In this document: piece by piece, positions 10,781 to 23,919 of the stretch | Layout of the letters: each line of letters starts with the position of its first letter | Numbering within the stretch: position 1 is the first letter of the stretch | Assembly: GCA_029216955.1 (NCBI GenBank) | Contig: JANAVB010015600.1 | Location: 23,411,038 to 23,475,037, forward strand | Reading direction: 5' to 3' | DNA from: Iris pallida | Taxonomy: Eukaryota > Streptophyta > Magnoliopsida > Asparagales > Iridaceae | Length of the DNA: 64,000 bases | The notes under the pieces: generated by a model | Told to the model about the DNA's origin: nothing | Databases searched by the model: none | Seen by the model: only the letters and a program-made list of their open reading frames with translations | Made by a program: the position numbers and the translations under genes

Positions 10781-12147
10781 TGTCCTAACCCAGCAAGTCT
10801 TACTAGGCCTAACCAAGACTATCCTAGCAAGCACACATCAATAAAAGGCTATACAAGCCAACATACACCCAACTCTATATAGCATGCAATTATTCAATAC
10901 TCAAATAGGCAAGAATTCACATTGGATATACAGTAGGTAATCTATTACTTTAAGCTATATATGTCTACACATATATACACATGCATATATTGGTATTCAA
11001 CATTAGGTCTATAATCATGGCATTTCAAATGGTTATATAAACTTATATATTACAACACAATATGCTAACATATATATAATATACATACATAGCTAAGTTA
11101 ACTATATTCATAAATACTTATTTAAGAGGCTATGTGTGTGTATGTGAACATGGCAAAGGGGCAAGTGAGGGTTAAATGGGCATACATAGTGTATACATAT
11201 CAAAGAGTGTCAAAGTGTAAGTGAACAAAGTGTCAAGTGTGATAGTGTCAACATAGTGTAAGGGGTACATGAGGTAATATAGGATTTGTGTTAACATAGA
11301 ACATTACATCTCATTAACTTGTATATTGCATACATTACATCTATTATTACATTACATTCATGATTGCATTCATTCATCATTCATTTATTCTCTTGCTCTA
11401 CTATATGCACCATACATTACATACTATGGAACCTACATATTCATTACAAGCCATACTTATACATTCTTACATTAGATAGGATACTTACATCTCATACATC
11501 ATTTATTTAACCATTTACTCATGCTTGCATTCTCTATTTAATTATATAATATATATATACATTAATATGGGTTAAAATCAAATAGAACATTATATTACAC
11601 ACAAGGGTGCACAAAATATATATGCCGAATAGTAACTCCTACTAATAATCAATAATGTACCATCTCAGCATGAATTAAAATCTAGGATTAAATTATGTTA
11701 TAGATCTATGTTTTAGCTTTCCGAAACTTCAAACGGATCGCTTTTTCATTTCCGGAAACTCCCGGAATCACGAAAACACCGAGAACGCGTTTGTCTTTCG
11801 TACAGCTGACACTCAAATAATTCTCCAGAAAGTTACAGAAAGAATTAGGCCTATTAATACATGTTTTTGGAAAGTTAATTCAATACGCTTCTTTTAAAAA
11901 AAAACGGGAGATTAAACCGAGCTTTGAGCTAGAAGTTATGACATTTCTAATTTAGGGATAAAATTAAAAACGTTGATAAAAATCATGACGGATTTAGATA
12001 GTTTGAGCCAAAAGAATACACAATATATATCCTAATTATCCACAACAACAATGACAATAATAATATGAGGAACCACACTCACAAACTTGATTATATAATC
12101 ATCATGAACCATTTATTACATATATAAATATAGATACACTCTCATTA

Positions 12148-12149
<2 letters not shown>

Positions 12150-12230
<81 letters not shown>
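12150..12230. repeat. AT microsatellite in AB 3' LTR
   Basis: About 80 bp of uninterrupted TA dinucleotide. The matching stretch in the sister LTR is interrupted by TTTT. Confidence 0.97.
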
Positions 12231-12236
<6 letters not shown>

Positions 12237-13283
12237 CATACACAAATCTATATATGTAACATGAACACATTTATAAGAGATACATGAATGAAATATAAAG
12301 TAATCAAGAACACATCTCTACATATTCAAATCTGAGATTTAATATGAATTAATTCATTTAATCAATATTTTAAATATAAAGTGTGTCCAAGTTTGGGGGT
12401 TTTCCCCATGAATACAAGACACAACAATAATACAATAGAAATCCCTAAAGGACACATAATGGACACAAAAGGACACATAATGGACACAAAAGGACACAAA
12501 ATAGGGACACAATAATGGGGGTCATTCCTATGGTTAAAACTTTCCTAAATGCAAAATGGAGAAATAAAAGAGAAGGAAATATTACCTAAAGGAGAGAAAA
12601 TCCAAGGAGAAAGGCTTCTTCCTTGGGAGAGCTTGAGAGCACTTGGGGAAGAAGACTTCTCAAAGAAAGGAAATGAGATGGGAGTCCTATTAGGGCCGGC
12701 CACAATGGTTATCCCCCCCCCCCTCCCCCTCATTGAATATTACAAGTTTGCCCCTCCCTTAGTTACAAGTGTTTAAAACAATTTTGGTTAGGGTTTGGGG
12801 GTAAAAGGGTCAAAATAAAAACTCTAAATGGTTAACCTAATAATTAGGATTATGACTAATCTTTCTAACATGACTAATTAAAATGTGGGCCATGGCTAAC
12901 TAATGCATGGGTCCAACTAGAGTCTAAGTTACCCCGGATCCCCGTTACAAGTTGGATTGAGGTGAAATTCGAACCCGACTCAAATAATCCCAAAACAATA
13001 TCATAAATAATAAAATAATATCAAAATAATTCAAAGAGGTCAAATGCAAAATATCATTAGGCCAGAAATGACATTAAAATATCATAATCATATGGTTAGG
13101 CTCTAGGTCAAACAGTCTCTAGGGTATTACTAGCAAAACGTCAAAACCACAAGTCATTGATTTAAATAATTTTAAAATGATTTAAAATCACCAAAAATCA
13201 TATCATGAATTAAATATCATTATTAAAATAATTATGAACACAAAATTTCAAAATTACCCTCATTTAAAAAACTGGGTGCTACA

Positions 13284-16200
13284 ACTCTACCCACTTTAGA
13301 AAAATTTCGTCCTCGAAATTTAAGATCGATCGTACTCCTTCTAGAGCCTCTAACCTACCCAATATCTAAGGTAACACTTCCTAACACTGGAATAATAAAC
13401 GGACATCTAAATAGTGTCAATCTAGGAATACCTCCAACACTGCTCTGCTGTACGGCGGTAATGGAACTTCAATAAAATATGGATTGGAACCTATATCCAA
13501 GGGACTGGAACTATTTTAAAGTGGTCTTAACTAAGGATGAAAAGGAACTGATCATAGGCTATAGGTATGCTCAAACTATTATCTTCCTATTAACCATCTA
13601 TTAATACATTCTATTACCATAGGAACGATGCATTACTAAGACATATAGGCCCCTATCTCTCATAACACATTTATACTCACCAAAAGACTAGTACATCCTA
13701 TCAAGGCTGACACTATAATCTCTCATAAATCTCATAAGCTACATGTTTATAGACACACATCCCCACATCAAGGACTAACCTATATATATCTACAACTGAT
13801 ACTAATGGGGTGACGTCCCTATTTCCCAACAATCAAGGTCTAAAAAATTTTATCTAAATCATGCAATTTGAAGGAATAGTATACAAGGTCAGGGCATACC
13901 GTAGCAGTTGGAAGTCTCACCTAGGTACACTAATCATTCTAGGTCAAAATAGTACTATGGTATCAACACACAAACAATCTAGGGTGTCCTAATTGGGAAG
14001 GTAAGCGAACAACAATCATCAAGGTTGTAGGGCTGTCTACCATCCTATATAAAAATTGGTCATTAACAAGCAACTAAGAAATTATTAAAAGGTTACTATT
14101 CCATAAAATGGCAAAAATTAAAAATTTAGGCACAACAAATCACAAATAGATTTTTGTCTTGACACGATCTAAGTTGATCAATTTCGGGATAAAATGAGAT
14201 TTGGGCAAGAAAGGAAATCAATGAAATCAAAGTATGAGCACGAGCATCCAATGATGGAGGTTCAGGTCATGATTAAATTTAATTCGACTGAGTACGAATA
14301 CGAGGTTCATAGGCGATGAAAAGATTTCAAGGAGAATTGTCAAGGCTGTCGCGAATGAGACTCTAGGGTCAAGTTTAACTATGTCTCCATTCTCGTAGAT
14401 TGATACATAAAAAAAGCGAACCAAAGTGCAATAGGTTGATCAGACCATCATGTACCGGTTCTGATTAGACAATATGTTAGTGGGTAGCCACCCAATAAAA
14501 TATGTCATGACCAAGCTCGAAAATAGATAAGCTTGCAAAACTAAGGCTAATTTAGCAGCACAAGATATAAGGGTGGTAATGATGAAAGGAATTACATAGT
14601 CCAAGTTTCTTAACCAACGGGTCAAGTAATCTGATAAGGTACAAGGTTAAGCATCTAAGGAAACAAGCAGAACACCATCACATGTCGGGTCGAAAGAATT
14701 GAGTCAAGGATGGATTTCTAATTGAAATAAGAAGAAATTTAGTATAATGGTAGAGGTTATAGTTTAGCCAGTTGACCAGAAAATCATATTAAGAAAATAG
14801 AGTACAAGAAGACGGGTTTTAGTGGGACATGATATACCTACACGAAGGTGAGCTCGTCTAGGTGTTGCATATAAGATTTGTTGGAGGGTAACAGCTAGTA
14901 TTACATTCCGAATATCAAAGTCACGATAAGGAACGTCAAGGATCTCAATTAGAAAGTGGGAGTTCAAGAGGTGGTAATTAATGCACAAAAATAATGAAGA
15001 TCGAGTTAGTCATCTGCTTCTAATACTCTTAAGTTCATCTGGTCATAACTTGCCAATCATATCTTTACCTCACCAGTCTCCATATGAAAATTTAACCTTT
15101 ACTTAAACCCTTACCATGACTACCATAGGCAATTCCCAATTTCCAAACATCACTCTTGAAGCACAGCCCTCATATTTAGGAATCAACATTAACCATTTAT
15201 TTAAATTTCCAAGTTCTTTCACCTTGTCTTAAATTTGACCCAAAACCTCTAAATCCCGTTTACGAATTCCTTGAACTTGTTCAAATTGTTCTCCTCGTAT
15301 TATTTAATTTAAATCTCTAGGCCTTACAAAACTTATCTTCCATCATAAAATCAACTTCCATATTTCTTCGACATACACCCTTGAATATTATTCTCCTAAA
15401 AATATTTCACAACAATCTCTAAACTTCCATAACTTTGTGTTCTCTCTATCCCTAGTCATTTCCTCGCAACATCTTGTTTAATATCCTTATTAAACATAAT
15501 TAACTTCTCTTTTCTATTACTAACCTTCTACATAGCCTCAGAGTAAAAGTTTTCCCCAGAATCATTAACCAAGATTTTCTAAGTTCTCAAAACTAGGTTG
15601 ACCTCTGATATCCTCATTAGTTTTGAATACACCTATAAACTATCTCATAACCCCAAAATTTCTCTAAATGTAATTGTTTCCAGATTGACAGTATACATCT
15701 CTTTATTCTATTCGAGACCCTTACCACATTTCTATCTCAAGTTTCTATATGGAACACTCCACATTTGATTTCCTTTAGATCATCATAAAATAACCAGTTA
15801 CGTCTTCTCTGAGCTACATAATTTACGTCACTTCCTTAGCCTTCCCCATGCAAAAGATACGAAGATTCAAGGGTTTTGAAGTACATCTGGTAGGGACGAT
15901 AAGATATGGATAATTAATGTAATGAGACAGAGTTTAAGATAAGAGGTAAATAAGAATGCAAGGGAATCATGGCGAGAAAGAATAATGAAGATATGTTCCT
16001 TCTCATCGGTTCAAACGAGAGGAACCCATCAAGCTTAAATTCAATAGCAAGGAATGAGGGTGAATCCAAACAAGAGGAAAAGGAATTCTAATTGAAGTTC
16101 AAAATGAGTTTCTCAGGTGTCGTTCCAGAAATCTCTCAAAGAATCCTAAGTGTGATTGAGTACCTTGGATTTGAAAATATTAATCTAAATACAAAATTAA

Positions 16201-16525
16201 ATCAACAACTACAAAATTTTATCAAAATCATCAACTAATACCAGGATTCAAAGTTCTACAATGAATCCACAAAATCAAATTCAAATTAAGGAAAAAGGTG
16301 AATCAAAACAAGGAAAAGGAGTTTAAATCGAAATTCAAAATGAAATTCTCAAGGGTCATCCCAGGAATCTCTCAAGGAATCCTAACGGTGATTGAGTATC
16401 CTCTCATCCTGACATCTTAATTTATATATCCTATAGCAGGCTCGTAGTAGTACAACTAAGTCGTTGCGCTACTACGAAATCGTATTAATGCGAATCTCGA
16501 CCTGCATGGGCCACCACTAAAAATG
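13284..16525 (-). other. internal region of element AB, no coding capacity
   Basis: 3.24 kb with stops in all frames and no retroelement protein motif. At the minus-strand 5' end it starts CATTTTTAGTGGTGGCCC, a sequence shared with L, CD and G5 directly after their 5' LTRs. At its 3' end it has the pre-PPT hairpin motif (13303-13320), then TTTTTCTAAAGTGGGTAGAGT before the LTR, acting as polypurine region. Parts near 13900-14050 and 16330-16520 align with the CD internal region. Confidence 0.8.
13303..13320 (-). promoter_or_regulatory. pre-PPT hairpin motif, element AB
   Basis: Minus strand reads AATTTCGAGGACGAAATT: a 7-base inverted repeat around an AGGA loop, 19 bases before the 3' LTR. The same motif precedes the 3' LTR of L, CD and EF. 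Confidence 0.7.
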
Positions 16526-17270
16526 TGTCACGACCCGCACCCACTGTTTGGGTACGAGAACGTAACAACGCCCAGCCTACGCCGCAGTGTCGGCGGTAGA
16601 ATGCTGTTCTACGTCACAACATCTAACAATATAATGCTAAGCATTATATACTCCCCTAATGGGGGTGACATAGCAGATACAGTCTCAATCACATCTAAGG
16701 TAGAGCATGATAAGGATAGATAAAACATAAAATCCAAAAGAGATACATGAGATAGAATCTAAGTGTCTAAGATACATAAACCCAAAAATACATCTCAAAA
16801 CTCAAATACAGTAATCCACAAAGTAAATACAACTCCAGACAATGGAAATAACTATCTAAACAACCTCTAAAGTTTCTCCTCTAGGCTAACAGGCAACCTC
16901 CAGGCTATCTGTAAAATTTATCAACAGATCCAGTCAGGACTGGAGCGAGTACATTACATCTCAACAGATCATAGCAGGTTAGAAAATATAATCATGCAGT
17001 AAAGTAAGATACAGGTACTGAAAGAAATACAGTATGTAAACCGTGAGAGAGCTGTAATAGAAATATCTACTATAAATAGAGACTAACAGTGGCTAGTGAT
17101 TCAGAGTACAATATAGACATGTAAATGGCCTGGGATGATTCTGATGCTACACTATGGAATGATTCTGATGCTACACTACTGGTGTATTATTCACATGTCC
17201 ACTTCTACTCCCCCGTACCCCCAATCAATACACAAGGATCCAACCAGGTTATGTTATGATACTATGTACA

Positions 17271-17358
17271 GCCCCCGAAGGGTGGTAGCCCCCGAAGTGT
17301 GGTAAGCCCCCGAAAGGTGGTAAGCCCCCGAAGGGTGATAAGCCCCCGAAGGGTGGTA
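17271..17358 (-). repeat. 18-bp tandem array in AB 5' LTR (5 units)
   Basis: Five near-copies of the GAAGGGTGG-containing 18-base unit, one more than in the sister LTR. Confidence 0.85.
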
Positions 17359-17762
17359 CATAGTAGACCCATAAATGGGATAAGGATTCCAGGAAGATTC
17401 TGTGATCATAAAGTATATGTCACAAGTGATCGAAGAACCAACGAAGCATAGTGATACGCCATGTAAGTAAAATGCACAGAACATAGAGTACCCGATGCTC
17501 CCTAAGGATAACATCTCAAGAAGGGATCCATATAGTACCAATCCGTGTGACCAACGTGACAGTACAAGTAAAGTAATTTAATACAGGAAATAATTCTAAG
17601 TAGGATATGAAATGATCAGAGAATGTACTCGCCTGATATCTGAATGTCCAAGGTAAAGATGCTGTCCGAGGAGAGGTGTCTGGCTCCTAATTTGAACAAC
17701 ACAAGTCACAACATGTCCAGAAGGGTAATATAAAGCACTACAATGCATTCTACATGAATCTA

Positions 17763-17829
17763 GGTCAAACTAGGCCAAAGTCAACCCTTGGTCAACTCTG
17801 GTCAACTGCACTAGTCAAACTAGGTCAAA
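17763..17829 (-). promoter_or_regulatory. W-box cluster in AB 5' LTR
   Basis: Six TTGAC[C/T] cores on the minus strand in under 80 bp, same order and spacing as in the sister LTR. Confidence 0.5.
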
Positions 17830-19205
17830 CTAGGTCATGTCCTAACCCAGCAAGTCTTACTAGGCCTAACTAAGACTATCCTAGCAAGCACACATCAATA
17901 CAAGGCTATACAAACCAACATACACCCAACTCTATATAGCATGCAATTATTCAATACTCAAATAGGCAAGAATTCACATTGGATATACACTCGGTAATCT
18001 ATTACTTTAAGCTATATATGTCTACACATATATACACATGCATATATTGGTATTCAATATTAGGTCTATAATCATGGCATTTCAAATGGTTATATAAACT
18101 TATATATTACAACACAATATGCTAACATATATATAATATACATACATAGCTAAGTTAACTATATTCATAAATACTTATTTAAGAGGCTATGTGTGTGTAT
18201 GTGAACATGGCAAAGGGGCAAGTGAGGGTTAAATGGGTATACATAGTGTATACATATCAAAGAGTGTCAAAGTGTAAGTGAACAAAGTGTCAATTATGAT
18301 AGTGTCAACATAGTGTAAGGGGTACATGAGGTAATATAGGATTTGTGTTAACATAGAACATTACATCTCATTAACTTGTATATTGCATACATTATATCTA
18401 TTATTACATTACATTCATGCTTGCATTCATTCATCATTCATTTATTCTCTTGCTCTACTATATGCACCATACATTACATACTATGGAACCTACATATTCA
18501 TTACAAGCCATATTTATACATGCTTACATTAGATAGGATACTTACACCTCATACATTATTTATTTAACCATTTACTCATGCTTGCATTCTCTATTTAATT
18601 ACATAATATATATACATTAACATGGGTTAAAATTAAATAGAACATTATATTACACACAAGGGTGCACAAAATGCATATATCGAATAGTAACTCCTACTAA
18701 TAATCAATACTGTACCATCTCAGCATGAATTAAAATCTAGGATAAAATTATGTTATATATCTATGTTTTAGCTTTCCGAAACTTCAAACGGATCGCATTT
18801 TTGTTTTCGGAAACTCCCGGAATCGCGAAAACACCGAGAACGCGTTCGTCTTTCGTACAGCTGACACTCAAATAATTCTCCAGAAAGTTACAGAAAGAAT
18901 TAGGCCTATTAATACATGTTTTTGGAAAGCTAACTTCAATACGCTTCTTTTAAAAAAAAATGGGAGATTAAACCGAGCTTTGAGCTAGAAGTTATGACAT
19001 TTCTAAGTTATGGTTGAAATTAAAAACGTGGATAAAAATCATGACGGATTTAGATAGTTTGAGCCAAAAGAATACACAATATATATCCTAATTATCCACA
19101 ACAATAATGACAATAATAATATGAGGAACCACACTCACAAACTTGATTATATAATTATCATGAACCATTTATTACATATATAAATATAGATACTCTCTCA
19201 TTACA

Positions 19206-19214
19206 ATATATATA

Positions 19215-19297
<83 letters not shown>
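19206..19297. repeat. AT microsatellite in AB 5' LTR
   Basis: TA dinucleotide run of about 90 bp with one TTTT interruption near 19220. Confidence 0.97.
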
Positions 19298-19298
<1 letters not shown>

Positions 19299-22200
19299 GC
19301 AAATCTATATATGTAACATGAACACATCTATAAGAGATACATGAATGAAATGTAAAGTACTCAAGAACACATCTCTACATATTCAAATCTGAGATTTAAT
19401 ATGAATTAATTCATTTAATCAATATTTTGAATAAAAAGTGTGTCCAAGTTTGGGGGTTTTCCCCATGAACACAAGACACAACAATAATACAATAGAAATC
19501 CCTAAAGGACACATAATGGACACAAGTGGACACAAAATAGGGACACAATAATGGGGGTCATTCCTATGGTTAAAACTTTCCTAAATGCAAAATAGAGAAA
19601 TAAAAGAGAAGGAAATTACCTAAAGGAGAGAAAATCCAAGAAGAAAGGCTTCTTCCTTGGGAGAGCTTGAGAGCACTTGGGGAAGAAGACTTCTCAAAGA
19701 AAGAAATGAGATGGGAGTCCTATTAGGGCCGGCCACAATGGTTATCCCCCCCATTGAATATTACAAGTTTGCCCCTCCCTTATTTACAAGTGTTTAAAAC
19801 AATTTTGGTTAGGGTTTGGGGGTAAAAGGGTCAAAATAAAAACTCTAAATGGTTAACCTAATAGTTAGGATTATGACTAATCTTTCTAACATGACTAATT
19901 AAAATGTGGGTCATGGCTAACTAATGCATGGGTCCAACTAGAGTCTAAGTTACCCCGGGTCCCCGTTACAAGTCGGATTGAGATGAAATTCGAACCCGAC
20001 TCAAATAATCCCAAAACAATATCATAAATAATAAAATAATATCAAAATAATTCAAAGAGGTCAAATGCAAAATATCCTTAGGCCAGAAATGACATTAGAA
20101 TATCATAATCACATAGTTAGGCTCTAGGTCAAACAGTCTCTAGGGTTTCACTAGCAAAACGTCAAAACCACAAGTCATTGATTTAAATCATTTTAAAATG
20201 ATTTAAAATTACCAAAAATCATATCATGAATTAAATATCATTATTAAAATAATTATAAACACGAAATTTTGAAATTACCCTCATTTGGAAAATTGGGTGC
20301 TACACCCTCCTATCCAGGCACCAGACCAGTTTGGCAACTGCCCCTGACATACATATGTTTACCATCATGGAAGGTTATTTCCTTTTCCATAGTCTCCATT
20401 ACTATGTTGTACAGATTGGGCAAGTACATGATACAGTTATATTTCCAGGTTCTGATCTCTGTATGTCCAATCTGTCACAACCATTGCACAGCTAGGCAAC
20501 CAGGATACAGTGGGTTGCTATCATGTTAGCAAACCATATCTGTAGCATGTTAGCATGAACAGGGGTCCCATATGGTACCAGAGATTACCTATGGTTCAGT
20601 CTCTAATATGAATTAGGTTAAGTCCATCCCCATGTGTCTCAAGTTCAATCGAGCTCTTATCATTTACATGGTCTATTCACATTCACATAGGAACAGGTAT
20701 CAGTAGGATACTGGTTGGTATCAGTAGAGGCTCATGACAGCCCCATATCTCAGAGTGTATGTCCTGCATCTTGGACTTTTTGGTTGCACTAGTTCCCTCC
20801 TATGATTTGATTCAAACCCTAGCTTATATTCAGACCTTAATTGTATCAATTCTTTTTGACTAGATGTGAAATCTGCATTATGTACCAGAGAGATGTGGCT
20901 GCCTGTTTCCCAGTCCAATGTGGTTCTTGTAAGACAAATGACTTATATTCCTGTAGGCATTAGCCCTTTCAAAGATGATGATAGTAACCTTAGCATGAGA
21001 AGTGATAACCAAGGAGACTAGGGTGTAGGGGAGAGCCAGAGGTAACTTGGCAGCAACGAGCATTGACTGAGCTATGCCCATTTACAAACAGGGGTAAGAG
21101 CAGGACATCATACTGCCTTACCTGCAGTTCAAACCTACTGTTATTATAACAGTCCTGACATTAGGGATCAAACCTGGTACACTAGTCCAAAACCACTGAA
21201 GGTTTTATTTAGTCCTTCATTAAACACCCAGTCCACCTAAATACTGGGTATCCCTATAAGGAATCAGTTATGAATAGGGTGGCTTAGGAAGAGTATTTTC
21301 ACATATGGGCATTTGTAGTGATAGAAGAGTCCTGTAAGTAGCAGGACAACCTTATGTTGTAGCAGTTAAAAACCTGTGTCCCTATGTACCTGGATTAGAT
21401 AGAAATTCCTTTGACCTATAGGCCAACACATAGCTTCAGTTCAGTCAAATAAATACCTACTGACCTTACTTTATAGGACCAATACCTTATACCTAACACC
21501 TACTAACCTGCTGATCTCCTATTCCCATGGTAAGCCTTGTCAAGTACAGGCCAACAACCTTTCCAAGGGAGTTGTGGAGTAGAGTCTAAGGAGCCCTGCT
21601 ACCACATCTAAAGCCTTGCACTATTATACATATAATAATAGGTTAAGTAGATAGATGAAATGTGTATAGATGATACAGCTCCAAGTTTTCCTTGTCCATA
21701 CAGGTAACAGTGAAGGCAAACCCAGTGTTAGATGGGTCCTAGACAAAATATTATTATTAACAGTAGGGTAGATGTAGGACTGTGGGCTTGAGTACAAGGA
21801 AGCCATGGGTGTACTAGTTAAGTAAACAAAAGGGGGTCAAAGACTGGAACCTGTGCAGACTAATGAAGAAGACTAGCATAAAGCCCAGGAACCCAGTGAT
21901 AAGAGTACACATGGTACAGGACAAATACAAGACAATAGAGGATTACCCCATCTCTAGAGCACCTATGTGTGTACTTTCCCATTGCCACCCTATATCCAAA
22001 TAGTTATAGGTACCTGACAGTGGCCAGAGGGTGTATCTTAACATAGCTTCTAACGAGCACCTGACCTGCCCTATTAGGAAGACAGTTGCCAGGTAATCGA
22101 GGTCGCAGGATATGTACTATGCACTACCATATGAATCCTGTAATGCAGTGTGCATGTAAGCAATGTATTGAATAGGTAGATGAAAGGTGTATAGATGGGT

Positions 22201-23115
22201 ACAGTTACACCAAGCCTTACATTGATGATTGTAAATAAAGAGATGGCATCGAGTTCAGGTAGTACAGATTATCAGAGTATTTGGGCACCACTGTTTCCTA
22301 AGAAGAATACAAATATAGATATAATATACATATAGGTGATAGCTTTGACATGAATAAGGGTAAGTATACCTATAGGTTAGATTAGGAGGCTGCTAAGAAG
22401 ATAAACCACCCAAGCTATGTAAGGGCTTCTTGGAAGTGTAGGGGTAATTAGTAATAATTCCAAATATTGTTTTACTTTGTTAGCTTATATGTTGATTAGT
22501 TTTAATTCACAAAACATGTTACTTGGACTCCAACTCTTCACTTGGTCATTACTCGCAGCTCGGGACGACAGGCAAGTGCATATGCTGATTGTTACCGTCT
22601 TTTGATAGTCTCTTCACATGTTTCACGTATGTCTTGCTGCTTGTTAACACGATCGTCACACGATTGCTAGTTTTATGAAATTGTAGTACATTTGACTGTC
22701 CTTTACATATTTTTCTCTCTGCGGTTGATTTCATGAGTACTAGCTGGGCAGGGAAATATTTTAGTAGATGTATGGACTACCCATTCTATTCCCATGATGT
22801 ATATTCGTGAAAAATAGCATCTGCACACGACACGTGTAGATGCCGGATTTACCCCTTAGCCGTTCATACATCGAACATAATATTTTAACTCACGTAGATA
22901 GTTTTATTTCAGTTACTCCTTATTGCTTTATCACTTACCATGTCATCATGATCTACATATTCGCTTTTTAGTAGATATTTCTTATTGATAGAGTTTACTT
23001 GTCTTTTCTATTGCACCATGATGCTAGTTACTTCCTAGTTTCATTCTCATATGTGGTATACATGCTTATGATTTCTGTTGGATCTCGGATAGTTGTCGTA
23101 TGTGTACTTGTTCCA

Positions 23116-23252
23116 TTCCTGACTGGAAAACCAACATTTTAGGTGATGAGTTAGAGGAGTTCTGCTCCACTTACTACGAGCAGACGGTGGACCCTGATTT
23201 GGGTATGCATGAGGACTTGGATGCGGGGATACCCTCCGCAGGAGACTATTAG
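23116..23252 (+). other. exon-like short ORF near the end of the L 5' LTR
   Basis: After an acceptor-like CATTTTAG (to about 23143) there is an open stretch reading GDELEEFCSTYYEQ, TVDPDL, MHEDLDAG and PSAGDY to a TAG stop. Its composition is acidic and protein-like, unlike its surroundings. The 3' LTR copy (about 42530-42650) stays open with four base changes, of which three replace a residue. No function is recognised. It may be a leader exon or small ORF; it may also be chance. Confidence 0.3.
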
Positions 23253-23628
23253 CTAGACAATATTTTATAGAGCATGTGTTGCTCACAGAAACACTTTGAT
23301 TGTACTTTATTTTGTGGATTATAGGAGTTGGGTATTGGATATCCTTTTGTACCTTTTTATTATATTGAGATCATTTCTTGTATCATATTTGGCTCTATAC
23401 TTGGTGATCTTATTCAGTTATCAGCTTGTTCCTTTCACCATAGATATTGTGTTTACAATTTCCTGTTGAGTTTGATATACAAACTTGATCTTTTGTGGAA
23501 ATCTATAAACTGCGTGGTTGTGTTTGATAAATTATGGAGATGACTAGACAGCGTTCTACCGCCGACACCGCGGCGTAGGCTGGACGTACCCATGACTCAC
23601 GCCCAAATACTGGGTACGGGTCGTGACA

Positions 23629-23919
23629 CGTTTTTATGGTGGCCCATGCAGGTCGATTTCGCAAAACACAATGAAACTTGTGGTAGAACTCAACTTAGAT
23701 GTACTACTACAGGCCTGCGAGTAGAAAATAGACTTTAAGGACCATCTCTACATGTTTAATATCGTTATTGAATTCTACACTTGATCTCAATTATTTCCTT
23801 GATCTGCATCCTATTTGAATTTTCATACCGACTAACGATTTTAGTTTTGTGGCAGTTAGATAGATCAAGGCAGGAACCCCGCTCACCCGAACACCCCAGC
23901 AAAAGTTGGTGGGTCCTCC
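23629..23919 (+). other. leader of element L with non-canonical primer region
   Basis: Starts CGTTTTTATGGTGGCCCATG directly after the LTR. The usual TGGTATCAGAGC primer site is absent. The block GTGGCCCATGCAGGTCG is shared with AB and CD and, with one change, with G5. The rest is non-coding 5' leader up to the gag start. Confidence 0.65.

Larger units (their letters stand above)
9487..13283 (-). repeat. 3' LTR of element AB (3797 bp)
   Basis: Plus-sense start TGTCACGACCCG, end GGGTGCTACA. It is closely similar along its length to 16526-20304. It holds the GAAGGGTGG 18-bp tandem array, a W-box cluster, a long AT microsatellite and a pyrimidine-rich leader near 12600. On the minus strand the leader ends CTCTCCTTTAG before GTAATATTTCC, a splice-donor-like junction. 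Confidence 0.9.
9487..20304 (-). mobile_element. non-autonomous gypsy-type LTR element AB, reverse strand
   Basis: A 10.8 kb insertion in the L 5' LTR with CCCTC on both sides (9482-9486 and 20305-20309); the uninterrupted site is visible in the L 3' LTR near 30000. Two LTRs of about 3.8 kb flank a 3.24 kb internal region in which I find no gag, protease, RT, RNase H or integrase motif on either strand. That is the layout of a LARD-like element that depends on enzymes from another element. Its U5 end, the sequence after the 5' LTR and the pre-PPT motif match those of L, which suggests L-type elements as helper. Confidence 0.9.
16526..20304 (-). repeat. 5' LTR of element AB (3779 bp)
   Basis: TGTCACGACCCGC... 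to ...TTGGGTGCTACA in plus sense; near-identical to 9487-13283. The main differences are one 18-bp tandem unit, the AT microsatellite, and short indels near 19500-19750. Reverse orientation follows from the position of the leader and pre-PPT motif. Confidence 0.9.
8104..23628 (+). repeat. 5' LTR of element L (interrupted)
   Basis: Two pieces, 8104-9486 and 20305-23628, align with the 3' LTR pieces 28628-31257 and 40952-43025. The net length is about 4.70 kb, very long for a chromovirus LTR. A TATA box near base 365 implies a U3 of about 0.4 kb and more than 4 kb of R and U5. The last 80 bases contain AGCGTTCTACCG and GGCGTAGGCTGG, also seen in families AB and CD. Confidence 0.92.

Noticed and set aside
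10697..10882. Open frame of about 61 codons rich in GQT residues, found again on the opposite strand in LTRs C and D
   Set aside because: It is the W-box cluster translated. Recurrence is explained by LTR homology, not by protein conservation.
12150..12230. Long AT run as a possible replication origin or matrix attachment site
   Set aside because: A plain dinucleotide microsatellite inside an LTR; nothing else supports such a role.
20721..21081. Short minus-strand frames repeated at 30418-30784
   Set aside because: Repeated only because both lie in the two LTRs of element L; no start context or domain, and scattered replacements between copies.
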